From: Manis javanica
Lineage: Eukaryota > Chordata > Mammalia > Pholidota > Manidae
Assembly (NCBI RefSeq): GCF_040802235.1
Contig: NC_133161.1
Location: 108,331,001-108,395,000 of the forward strand
DNA: 64,000 nt
Direction of reading: 5' to 3'
Shown here: positions 19,909-29,589 of the stretch, one piece after another
How the letters are laid out: every line of letters begins with the position of its first letter
Numbering within the stretch: position 1 is the first letter of the stretch
Notes under the pieces: generated by a model
The model's database searches: none
What the model saw: only the letters and a program-made list of their open reading frames with translations
What the model was told of the DNA's origin: nothing
Translations under genes and position numbers: made by a program

Positions 19909-20280
19909 CCAAATGATTTCACTCATATGTGGAGTATAAGAACAAAGGAAAACTGAAGGAACAAAATAGCAGCAGAATCACAGAACCCAAGAATGGAGTA
20001 ACAGTTACCAAAGGGAAAGGGACTGGGGAGGATGGCTGGGAAGGAATGGATAAGGTGGGGGGGAAGAAAGGGGCCCTTAAGAGGAGCATGTATAATGTGG
20101 GGGGTGGGGCACGGGGAGGGCTGTGCAATAGAGAAGACAAGTAGTGATTTTACAGCATCTTACTACGTTGATGGACAGTGACTGTGAAGGGGCATGTGGG
20201 TGGGACTTGGTGAAGGGGTAAGCCTAGTAAACATAATGTCCTTCATGTAATTATAGATTAATGATACCAAAATAAAAAAA
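19909..20280 (+). mobile_element. 5'-truncated L1, right half with A-rich tail
   Basis: Resumes ORF2/3' UTR text (TGATTTCACTCATATGTGGAG) right after the provirus target duplication and runs to ATGATACCAAAATAAAAAAA. The right target-site copy AAGAAAAGATTAGG overlaps the tail at 20280-20293. Confidence 0.9.
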
Positions 20281-20429
20281 AGAAAAGATTAGGGCATTTG
20301 AATAACTATCATACGTGGTTTGGTCCAATGAGGGTGGGGGTGGTACTCAGTGTCTGTGCCTAAGGCTAGTCCTCATCCTTCCGGTGCCCAGGTGCCATCC
20401 CAGTGATCAGAGAGGTGACAGTTGGTTTA

Positions 20430-20507
20430 CAGCAGGCCCTGTGGAAGTTTAATGCTTTCTTGAACATCCCTGTGAAATAGATAAGTCTCTTTAGATACAG
20501 GTGCCAG
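20430..20507. repeat. MIR-like fragment, left part
   Basis: Text before provirus 2 joins that after it (27092-27170) into a MIR-like sequence ending in ...TTAGGTGATTTGAGCAAAAT and ...CTGATTCCAG. Provirus 2 seems to have integrated into an old MIR. Ends are approximate. Confidence 0.5.
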
Positions 20508-20983
20508 TGTTGGGTCTGTGCAGTCAACTTCCAAATAACCGGGAGATGCGTGGATGCAAAAGCAAGAGCGTTTATTGGGTAGCCAGCATGCTGGGGTCTC
20601 ACACTCGCAGGTGGAGACCCCAAAGTACAAGTTCATTCTTCTTTTATACAGAGGAATGGGGTCGTGTGCAGAGCGGGCCGTGCACAGAGTGGGCCGTGTG
20701 CAGAAAGGGCCTAGATATGACCTGACCTTTACTGCAATTGGTCTCAACTTGTTTACCAACTATTTGGATTGGTTCCTTCTAGGTGGAGTGATACTCTTGA
20801 CTGCCGGGTGGGTGAGTTGTCTACTTTCTATTGGCTGGGAGCATCTGGCCAGCTTTGGTAACTGTATTGGTTAAATTTTTGTAACTCTTGTAACTTCTTC
20901 TTGATATGACCTGTCTCTTACAAAATGAAGTCACTTATAAAATGGAGTAGTTTATGTCAAGACTCTTTAGTCAGGACTTCTCA
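20508..20983 (-). repeat. Provirus 2 3' LTR (476 bp)
   Basis: On the minus strand it runs TGAGAAGTCC to GACCCAACA. It contains TATAAAA (near 20645) and AATAAA (near 20570). It is 25 bp longer than its partner, mainly from an extra GGGCCGTG-containing repeat near 20680-20710. Confidence 0.9.
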
Positions 20984-21334
20984 TTCCCCCCTTGAGTTTT
21001 GTTCTATTTCAAATCTTTGAAGTAATGGAATAGGGTCTTCCTTACTCAAGGGCCTGTACTGAGATCTAAGGACCATGAGTTGGATGGTGGAGATCCGTTT
21101 CTGTACAGATTTGAGGAGCGCATTGATAAGGCAGGGGCCACATGTAAGAGCCAATATCAGAAGTAAGAGGGGACCTGCTACTGCTGATAATAAAGTTGTT
21201 AGCCATGGGGACCAACAGAAAAGGCTTTCATACCAATTTTGGGTGGCTGCCCTATTTTTCTGCCTGTAAGTTCTGATGTAAGGCTTCTTGGACCTGAAAC
21301 AAAGCTTGTAGGGAGGAAAGAAACTTTTTATCAT
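20981..21334 (-). pseudogene. env: Provirus 2 env remnant (TM C-terminus only)
   Basis: The translation shows WYESLFCWSPWLTTLL followed by a hydrophobic anchor (VAGPLLLLILALTCGPC) and a tail with RISTIQLMVL, the C-terminal end of a gammaretroviral transmembrane subunit. The surface subunit, fusion peptide and CX6CC region are absent. The stop codon overlaps the first bases of the 3' LTR. Confidence 0.85.
20984..20993 (-). other. Provirus 2 polypurine tract
   Basis: AAGGGGGGAA on the minus strand directly abuts the 3' LTR. Confidence 0.75.
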
Positions 21335-21349
21335 TTTGTTTAGCTAACA

Positions 21350-24300
21350 GATTAGCTCACAAATTGAGAAGGATCGGGGGAGGCCTGCCAAACAGGACTT
21401 CAAACGGGGTCATGCCCAATCTATAGGGAGTGTTCCTGACCCTGAACAGAACAAAGGGGAGGAGAGTCACCCAGTCACCACTAGTTTTTAGGGCTAATTT
21501 GGTAAAAGTCTCCTTGATAGTCCGATTCATTCTTTCTACTTGACCTGAGCTCTGGGGATGATATGCACAATGTAACTTCCAGTTAGCCCCCAATATATGA
21601 CTTAGCCCTTGTGTTACCTGAGAAATGAAAGCTAGTCCATTGTCTGACCCAATAAAAGCAGGAAGGCCATACCTTGGAATAATGTCTTCCAGGAATTTCT
21701 TGGCAATTACTACAGCAGTTTCTCTTTTGGTTGGAAAGGCTTCTACCCATCCAGAAAAGATGTCTACAAATACTAGCAAATACTTGTAACCATATTTTCC
21801 TGGTTTGACCTCGGTAAAGTCTACTTCCCAATAGGCTCCAGGTCTTGTACCTCTTTCTCAGACCCCCTTTTTGGCTGTTCCTCCCTTCGTGTTGACCAAC
21901 TGGCAAACTTTACACCAAGAGACTACCTGATTGACTAATAATCGGAGGCCATGGACCCGGAGATAGGAGCTCCAGAGCAGTTCTGTCATTTTATGTTCTC
22001 CCAGGTGTGTGGCCTGATGAATGTGTGAGACTAGTTAGACAGCTAGGAGGGAGGGTAGAATATAGTCCCCTCTTGGGTCTCGGTACCATTGTTCATCTTT
22101 ATGAGCATAATGTGGTCCCCGCTTCTGGATCTCAGACAGGTCTTTCTGAGTGTACTCTGGTACTTCTGGTAAGGTGGGAGTAATAGCAGTTGGTGGGGGG
22201 TTTGGCTGCTACCAGGGCCTTGGGTGCCTCTGCTAGGGCAGCTTCCTCTGTGCCAAGTCTGCTCTATTATTTCCTTGGGCCACTTGCCCTATGCCTTTTT
22301 GGTGCCTGGGACAATGTGTGATAGCAATCACCTGGAGAAGCCAAATGGCCTGTAGCAAGTCTAGGATCTCTTGCTTGTTTTTGATATTTCTTCCCTCAGC
22401 TGTTAGCAGTCCTCTTTCTTTGTAAATGGCCCCCTGTACGTGGGCTGTGGCAAAGGCATACCTGCTGTCAGTATATATGTTTAGCCGCTTACCTTTTGCC
22501 AATTGAAGAGCCTTGGTGAGGGCTATCAGTTCTGCTTTCTGAGTTCCTATCAGTTTGCTGTCAGTTCCTGAGGGTAGGGGGATGCCCATACAACTTCCAT
22601 CTCTGTAGTCACTGCTGCTCCTGCATATCTTACCCCATCTTTGATGAAGCTGCTTCTGTCCGTGAACCAGGTAGTATCAGGATCCAACAAGGGAACATCT
22701 CCCAGATTGGGGCGTGTTCCCTGTAGGTGGCTGAGGATCTCCTCGCGCTCGTGTGAGGGCGAATCTAGATTTGGATTTGGATCCGGTAACAGGGTGGCTG
22801 GATTCAATGCTTTGCTAGCAGTAAAGCAGATACGAGGCAGATTAAGGAGCAGAGCTTGATAGTGGGTGACACGTGAATTTGACAGCCATCAGTCGGGAGG
22901 GCATTTTAAGACTCCCTCGATGGCATGGGGTGTTGTGACCACAAGAGTCTTACCCAGCGTCAACTTATCTGCATCTTTAACAAGATGTGCAGTGGCGGCT
23001 ATGATGCGGAAGCATGGTGGTCATCTACTGGCCACTGGGTCTAATTTATTTGATAGATAAGCCACTGGTCTCACCCAGGGGCCCAGCTTCTGGGTGAGAA
23101 CTCCTTTTGCCACTCCCCTCCGTTCGTCACATACAGGAGGAAGGGCTTGGAGACATCTGGGAGGGCTAGGGCTGGGGCCTGCAGGAGAGCCTCTGATTTT
23201 TGACAAGCTTCTTCCATCTCAGGCGTCCATGCAAAGGAAGGTTCCTGTCCTTGGGTGGCCTCATATAAGGGCTTAGCTAGTTCGGCGAAACTAGGAATCC
23301 AGAGGTGGCAGAATGCCGCTGTCCGCAAGAACTCTCTGATGGCCCGTCTACAGTCTGGCCTTGGTAGCTGGAAAATAGTCTCTTTTCTGGCCTGGGATAG
23401 CCATCAGCGTCCCCCCTTGAGTTTGTATCCCACGGAGGTGACTTCTTCTAAACAGAGTTGAGCTTTTTTAGCAGATCCTCGGTACCCTTGTTTTCCCAGT
23501 GTCATAAGTAAATCTTTAGTGGCCGCCTGACATTCTGTTTCTGTCCAGGAAGCTATTAATAAATCATCTACATATTGTAGCAGGCTCACCTCTGGGTTGA
23601 AACGCTGGTACTCACTCAGATCTTCATGGAGGGCCTCGTGGAAGATGTTTGGTGAGTTCTTGAATCCCTGAGGCAACCTGGTCCATGTTAGTTGACCATT
23701 CAATCCGTCTTCTGGATCTCTCCATTCAAAAGCAAACAGCGGTTGACTCAAGGCGGCTAGTGGTAAGCTGAAGAAAGCATCTTTTAGGTCTAGGACGGTG
23801 TATCCGACCCTGTCAGGTGGCAGAGAGCTCAGAAGTGTATAAGGGTTGGGGACTGTGGGGTGCTTGTCCTCAACCTGTTTATTAATTTCTCGCAAGTCCT
23901 GTACTGGACGGAAGTCATTTGTCCCTGGTTTCTTAACAGGCAGTAGAGGGGTGTTCCAAGGCGACTGGCATGGGACTAGAATTCCCGCCTGTTGCAGGCG
24001 TCAGGTATGAAGGGCAATGCTGACCTTTGCTTCTTGGGGTATTGGGTACTGCTGCACATGGACAGGGGTGGCAGTGGCCTTTAGTTGGACCACTATCGGT
24101 GCCCATTGCTTTGCCCATCCGATGCCTCCCGTCTCGGCCCATACTTCTGGGATCTCTTTTAGCCACTTATGGAGGAGCTCATAGTTGTCTTTTTTTTTTC
24201 TCGGGTTAGTGTAAAGTCTATTGTTCATCATTAAGTGATAAGAATGCTGACCAGGGCTCCGCTCCGGTTGTTTACGGAAACTGAGTCGCCCTCAGAGTGG

Positions 24301-24596
24301 ATGTGGGCTCCCACCTTGGATAGCAAATCTCTCCCCAGAAGTGGGTAGGGGCACTCAGGGATAAGCATGAATGAGTGGGATACCTGTCCCAATTTTAGGT
24401 ATATGGATCTTCAGGTAGTCCATGAATATCGGTTAGATCCTGTGGCTCCCCGTACCCAGGACTGTTTGGGAGAAAGGGGCCCTATGGGGTTCCTAAGGAT
24501 TGAATGTTCTCCAGTGTCAACCATAGAAGTCACTGGCTTCCCCCCCACATTCAGGGTTACCCAAGGCTCGGGGAGGGGGGCTGAACCCTGTCCCCC
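21350..24596 (-). pseudogene. pol: Provirus 2 pro-pol, degraded
   Basis: Protease with VDTGEHSI (DTG codons 24510-24518); RT with [10 protein letters not shown] (YVDD codons 23563-23574) inside a 163-codon open piece (23404-23895); RNase H pieces with WFTDRSS, where the usual FTDGSS Gly is Arg (near 22660), and YTDSRYAF (near 22470); integrase with CKVCQ (near 21910), [13 protein letters not shown] (near 21750), SDNGLAF and QVERMNRT. The order and residue text are those of the MLV group. Several frameshifts and stops separate the pieces. The integrase C-terminal domain is lost at the env deletion junction near 21355. Confidence 0.9.
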
Positions 24597-24599
24597 TCA
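24597..24599 (-). other. Gag-pol boundary stop codon (opal) of provirus 2
   Basis: The minus strand reads ...LDD, TGA, GGQG..., and the text after it leads in frame into protease. MLV-group viruses have a suppressible UAG at exactly this place followed by GGQG. Here the codon is TGA. Confidence 0.75.
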
Positions 24600-26167
24600 G
24601 TCATCTAAGCCTTCCATCTGGAGGACTGTGGGTTGTTCCCTGGCTTCTCTCTTGGAGCATTCATTTTTCCAGTGGCCTCTCTTTTTGCAGTAGGCACACT
24701 GGTCTCTCTGCAGCGGGTTCCGGCCCTTGGGGGAGGCTTTGGGATCTCTAGGGCCCCATTGTTCAGTCAGCCTTTTTTATTCTCAGTTCCGGGCAGGACC
24801 TTCCAACAAATTAGCCAACAAAATCTTAGCCAACCCATGGGTCTGTTGCTCTTCTGGGGTATCTCGGTTATTGAACACTTTCTCAGCCACTGCCAAAAGT
24901 TTGGCTAGCCTTTTTCCCTCAAAATCTTCTAATCTGTGTAACTTCCACCTGATGTCTGGGGCTGATTGATTGACAAAGGCCAAATTTACCGCGGACTGAT
25001 TTTCAGCATTTCTGTGTCCAGGGGAGTGTAGGTCCTGTAGGCTTCCAGCAGTCTCTCAAGGAAAGCTCCAGGAGGTTCTGTGGGCTCCTGTTTCACCTGA
25101 CTTACTTTAGACAAATTGGTGGGACGGCGTGCCGCCGCCCAGAGACCCCCCCATCAGAATCTGGTGGTAGACAGTGAGCCTTTCCTTACCTTCGTCCGTA
25201 TTGAAGTCCCAGTCGGGCCTACTTGAGGGAAATCTGATGTTTATAATATCTAAACCCGTGGTTGGTCTCCCATCGACCCCTGGGACTAGTTTCTGGGCTT
25301 CAGTCAGGACTCTCTCTCTCTCTCTTCAGTAGTGAAGAGAACCTGTAAAAGCTGATGGCAGTCATCCCAGGTGGGCTGGTGGATGAAAAGGACTGAATCC
25401 AACAAGTCTATAAATTTACTGGGTTTCTCAGAGAAGGGGGAGGGGTTTGCATTTTCCAATTATACAAGTCACTGGTAGAGAAAGGCCAATCAACTAAGAA
25501 CTTTGGGCCATCGGGGCCCAGTGGGCCCGCCACCTGCAAAGGTAGGGCCACTGTGGGATGTTCTCAGGAGCTCGTTGGTCTCGAGAGCGATTATGGGGAG
25601 GACTAGTTAACATGGGTGGGTCCTCCGGGTCAGGTTCCTCTTCCATAGGTAAGGTTCAGGAGGATTGTGGAGAGGAGCAGGTCCATATGGTGGTGGATGG
25701 GGAAAGGATGGATCTTCTGAAGAGGGGTCTGAAGGGGGAAGGACAGAATAAAGAGGTGCGGCTGAAGGAACCGAGGGATTGGAATTTGACTTGCAGGGTG
25801 CCTTAGAGGAGCTTGGAGCTTTAGAGGAGGCAGTGGCCACGAGGGTCACCTTTAAAGGCGGAAGAAGGGGAGCCAGTCATTTAGGTCGACTTTCCACTAG
25901 AGTCTGCCAAGTGGTGATGTAAGGAACCTGGTTGGGGTGCCCAGAGCATCCATATACAAGGTCCTTGACCCTGAAAATGGTGGGGAGGTCAAACGTGCCC
26001 TCCTTAGGCTACCCAACTCCGAACTTAGGCCATTTGTTCATGCAAAAGATAGAAAGCTTACCCTTTTTAACAGCAAGACCAAGATTTTTAGCCTGGGTTT
26101 GAAAGTCACTGAAGCGAGATACAAAAATAGACAGAGGAGAAGAGGGAATAGATTGCAACTGGCCCAT
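24600..26167 (-). pseudogene. gag: Provirus 2 gag, degraded
   Basis: The ATG at 26167 starts MGQLQSIPSSPLS, an MLV-type myristoylated matrix N-terminus. An in-frame TAG at 26009-26011 replaces what is Trp in the family. The p12-like part contains HPPPYG (25684-25696). Capsid C-terminal text AFVNQSAPDIRWKL and VFNNRDTPEE is plain at 24783-24983. One CCHC knuckle (CAYCKKRGHWKNEC, about 24655-24698) lies just before the LDD and stop boundary. Further frameshifts lie between 25000 and 25550. Confidence 0.88.
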
Positions 26168-26615
26168 GCCAAAGAGAAACAAGAAGACAAGACAGACAAA
26201 TATGAGTATACAAACAGAGAACACAATGTCAGGGCACCTTTTTCCAAAAAGAAACCAGACGAAGAGGGACAGCCTCTCCCGTAAAATGGCTCCATCACGC
26301 TCTCCAAAAAGAAATAGAAACCAGGTGTGAGAGGATGCCCTCTCCCGTAAAAGGGTTCCATCAGGGAGCGACCTCCCATCTCCCGCCAGACTGAAAAATA
26401 AAGTCCAAAAACAGAAGTGAGCGAGGGACGTCTCTGTGCTCACCAAGGTGCGGGGAAAAATAGTGCGTCCACCTAGTCCCTGGACTGCCAGATCAGGTTC
26501 CCGCCAATAAACAGCACAAATACAAGGACACATGGCACATAAACAGGCAATCAAACACTGCAGTCACACTCACACTTATCCGTACATTCCACACGGTCTC
26601 CGGTTATGGGAGCAC

Positions 26616-26633
26616 GATCCCAGACGAGCCCCC
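26616..26633 (-). other. Provirus 2 primer-binding site, tRNA-Pro type
   Basis: Minus strand TGGGGGCTCGTCTGGGAT three bases inside the 5' LTR; differs from the MLV primer site at one position. Confidence 0.88.
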
Positions 26634-26636
26634 AAA

Positions 26637-27087
26637 TGTTGGGTCTGTGCAATCAACCTCCAAATAACCCGGAGACGCATGGATGCAAAAGCAAGACCAT
26701 TTATTGGGTAGCCAGCATGCTGGGGTCTCACACTTGCAGGTGGAGACCCCAAAGTACAAGTTCATTCTTTTTTATACATGGAATGGGGTCATGTGCAGAG
26801 CGGGCTGTGCGCAGAATGGGCCTAGATATGACCTGACCTTTACTGCAATTGGTTTCAATTTGTTTACCAACTATTTGGATTGGTTCTTTCTAAGTGGAGT
26901 GATACTCTTAACTGCCAGGTGGGCGAGTTGTCTACATTCTATTGGCTGGGAGCATCTGGCCAGCTTTGGTAACTGTGTTGGTTAAATTTTTGTAACTCTT
27001 GTAACTTCTTGATGTGACCTGTCTCTTACAAAATGAACTCATAAAATGGAATAGCTTATGTCAAGACTCTTTAGTCAGGACTCCTCA
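26637..27087 (-). repeat. Provirus 2 5' LTR (451 bp)
   Basis: Partner of 20508-20983, bounded by TG...CA on the minus strand and followed on the plus strand by the CCAG target duplication. Confidence 0.9.
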
Positions 27088-27388
27088 CCAGGTTAGGTGA
27101 TTTGAGCAAAATCATAGAGCTGGAACTTAAAACTTCACTTTTCTGATTCCAGATCTTTCTGTTCTGTCAGTTAACCAGTTTCCTGAAAGGTGGGAACTTT
27201 GGTTGAAGGCGATTGCGGCTTGCGCAAAAGATGTTGCTGGGAAGGGAGCGTTGACTGGACCCAGTATGTGCTAATTATGTTAGGCCTTGTACATTCTGGG
27301 ATGTTATTTAGCCCTGACACCTGGAAGGTTGGTCTTTGCCCATTTTACAGAACTGATAGAGGTGATTCATGTATCTGGTTACACGGTA
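27088..27388 (+). other. NUDCD3 intron 1 between provirus 2 and chimeric L1
   Basis: Begins with the CCAG target copy and the right part of a MIR-like repeat to about 27170; the remainder is unremarkable intron. Confidence 0.6.
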
Positions 27389-27400
27389 TAATGTTCAGAC
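27389..27400 (+). repeat. Target-site duplication of chimeric L1, left copy
   Basis: TAATGTTCAGAC here and at 35582-35593, one on each side of the 8.18-kb L1-ERV chimera, with the oligo-T (poly(A) of the minus strand) directly inside the left copy. Confidence 0.93.
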
Positions 27401-27415
27401 TTTTTTTTTTTTTTT
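27401..27415 (-). other. Poly(A) tail of chimeric L1
   Basis: Fifteen T on the plus strand, between the target duplication and the ERV R-region end. Confidence 0.9.
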
Positions 27416-27735
27416 GAGAGAGCATCTCTCATATTTATTGATCAAATGGTTGTTAACAATAAAATTCAGTAAAGGGGAGTCAATGCTCAATGCACAATTA
27501 TTAATTCACCCCCAGCCTAATTCTCATCAGTCTCCAATCTTCTGAAGCATAACAAACAAGTTCTTACATGGTGAACAAATTCTTACATAGTGAATAAGTT
27601 CTTACATGCTGAACAGTACAAAGGCAGTCATCACAAAAACTTTCGGTTTTGATCACTCATTATGAACTATAAAAAATCAGGTCAAATATGAATATTTGTT
27701 TGATTTTTATACTTGATTTATATGTGAATCCCACA
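27416..27735 (-). repeat. Solo U3-R part of an ERV LTR at the L1 3' end
   Basis: Read on the minus strand, it starts TGTGGGATTCACATATAAAT directly after a polypurine tract and ends GAGAGATGCTCTCTC at the poly(A). AATAAA (27439-27434) lies 18 bases before the poly(A), the expected spacing for 3' cleavage. It thus ends at an R boundary with no U5. Internal short repeats TGTAAGAACTTGTT/TTCACCATG occur near 27565-27610. Confidence 0.8.
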
Positions 27736-27746
27736 TTTCTCCCTTT
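27736..27746 (-). other. Polypurine tract of the ERV tail
   Basis: AAAGGGAGAAA on the minus strand immediately before the TGTGGG LTR start; the usual arrangement at a retroviral 3' LTR. Confidence 0.75.
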
Positions 27747-28366
27747 ATTCTTATTATTATTTTTTTAAATAAAATGCTGAAGTGGTAGGTAGATGCAAGA
27801 TAAAGGTAGAAAACATAGTTTAGTGTTGTAAGAGAGCAAATGTAGATGATCAGGTGTGTGCCTGTAGACTATGTGTTAATCCAAGCTAGACAAGGGCAAT
27901 AAAACATCCACAGATGCAGAAGATTTCTCTCAAAACAGGGGGCGGTGAGGTTCTAAGCCTCACCTCTGCTGATTCCCAATTTCTCACCTGATGGCCCCCC
28001 TGTGACTGTGCCTGTCTTAGGTTGTTCCTCCCTTGAGAAATCTTACCCGTCTCTGGCTAACCAGTCATCTTCCGGGGCCATACAGGGAAATGTAAAGTTG
28101 GTAAGTGAGAGAGAAGCCATATTGTTTGAAAAGGTTAGCTTTTTACTTCTTTGCAGATTTATGCCCTGTGGCTTCTATGCCCAGCATTTGTCTTGAGGTA
28201 TTTTTACCACTTGGAGGAATTATGATACTCGGTAAATTCGATATGAGGCATGAATTCTATTTAAGGGTTGTAATTAGGAAGGAAGAAGAAAAGCTATAGA
28301 GGTAGCATATGAAAGAAAACATGGGAAGATTGATTATTTCTTTGACATATCTTCTTGTAGAGTAAC

Positions 28367-28842
28367 TTAAGCATGTATAGGTTTTAAACTACTAATTAAA
28401 TTGCACACACACATTAACATAATAGGAATACAGTTACATAACCAAAGCAAATCTATAATTACCAGCCATCTCCAATGAAGCCAAGAAAACCAGTTAGGCA
28501 CCCTAAGCATTTGTGGAAATTGGTCTATGATATAATGGATATTGTCCAACTGTACTTGAACAGTCTGGGAGAAATCAGACAAATTAAAACAACCCATTCC
28601 TGGGAACTATTCACATCCCATATGTTCTTTTAACAGTAGATAGTCTGTAGTTGTAAGATTTTGGAGGACTACAACTTGCACTTCTCCTAATTCTTGGTTG
28701 AGTTCCAACAGTATAGATCCAATCAAATTTGTCATTTTACTATATGCACAGGCCAGCTTAGATATCTCCTTCTTCATTCCAATGGCAAGTCCAGGAACCA
28801 GTGGGATGAATGCAGCTACAGCTGCAGCATCGCCTGGATCTT
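28367..28842 (-). pseudogene. env: Retroviral Env TM-subunit remnant in L1 3' tail
   Basis: The minus-strand frame has a hydrophobic Ala-rich stretch (AAAVAAFIPLVPGLAIG), a heptad-like region, an LQN...DYLLLKEHMGC segment resembling the immunosuppressive region, then one in-frame TAG, then FPGMGCFNLSD. Spacing fits a CX6CC motif whose seventh position after the first Cys is Gly in place of Cys (GGT for TGT). A membrane-anchor-like stretch WLVIIDLLWLCNCIPIMLM follows, and the frame ends at 28367. It resembles gamma-type TM subunits as carried by several class I and II ERVs. No surface subunit is present. Confidence 0.75.
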
Positions 28843-28928
28843 TGTTGAGGTTTTTTGATGATCATCTTCTGGTATGTCTCTTCCAGAGAGTGCTGATGTT
28901 GGAAGTTCTTCATATCATATCTTAGTTC

Positions 28929-29015
28929 ATTTTCTGGGTAGCCAAATTAGGCTTTGATCCTCTGTATAAACACAAACAGCCCCTTTGCCCACACTTTGAT
29001 ATGCCCTTTATACCA
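28929..29015 (-). pseudogene. Integrase C-terminal remnant in L1 3' tail
   Basis: Minus-strand text WYKGHIK and, after a frameshift, GKGAVCVY and IWLPRK resembles the C-terminal (WGRG...CV...WIP) region of betaretroviral integrases. Short and frameshifted, so the call is tentative. It lies just upstream of the Env remnant, as expected for pol before env with the surface subunit deleted. Confidence 0.5.
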
Positions 29016-29589
29016 TTGTGTAGAACTCATTAGAGGTCACCACACAGGAACTGCTTTTTTTTATTCATTAAGAGAAAGGAATATTATCAGAAAAGTGTAC
29101 ATCCATAGCCGATCATCTGACACCCTTTAAGTGATATAAATTAAGGATATTTAAAGCATGCATTAATCGTTCATTTACAGTTAGTTTTATCCTATCAGGG
29201 AGTAATCCCCCTTCTCTTTCTTTTTATTTATTTATTTATTTTTTAATTTTATATTTTTGTTATCTTTAATCTACACTTACATGAAGAATATTATGTTTAC
29301 TAGGCTCTCCCCTATACCAGGTCCCCCCTATAAACCCCTTTACAGTCACTGTCCATCAGCATAGCAAAATGTTGTAGAATCACTACTTGTCTTCTCTGTC
29401 TTGTACAGCCCTCCCCTTTCTCCCACCCCCCCGTATGCATGCTAATATTAATACCCCTCTTCTTCCCCCTCCTTATCCCTCCCTGCCCACTCATCCTCCC
29501 CAGTCCCTTTCCCTTTGGTACCTGTTAGTCCATTCTTGGGTTCTGTGATTCCACTGCTGCTTTGTTCCTTCAGTTTTTCCTTTGTTCTT

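Larger units (their letters stand above)
20508..27087 (-). mobile_element. Provirus 2: MLV-like gammaretroviral ERV, tRNA-Pro primer, env deleted
   Basis: A 6580-bp provirus antisense to NUDCD3 with 476-bp and 451-bp LTRs and CCAG target duplications (20504-20507 and 27088-27091). The primer site reads TGGGGGCTCGTCTGGGAT on the minus strand, the tRNA-Pro type of MLV. Gag, protease, RT, RNase H and integrase resemble MLV-group proteins throughout. Nearly all of env and the integrase C-terminus are missing: integrase text runs straight into the last part of the Env transmembrane subunit. All genes carry stops or frameshifts. LTRs differ by roughly two dozen substitutions plus several small indels, so it looks somewhat older than provirus 1. 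Confidence 0.93.

Noticed and set aside
25312-25327. (CT)n run as a regulatory element
   Set aside because: A short microsatellite within degraded gag of provirus 2, with no sign of function.
26009-26554. 181-residue minus-strand frame in provirus 2 leader as a separate gene
   Set aside because: Only its last part, from the MGQ start at 26167, is Gag matrix; the upstream part is untranslated leader with internal repeats.
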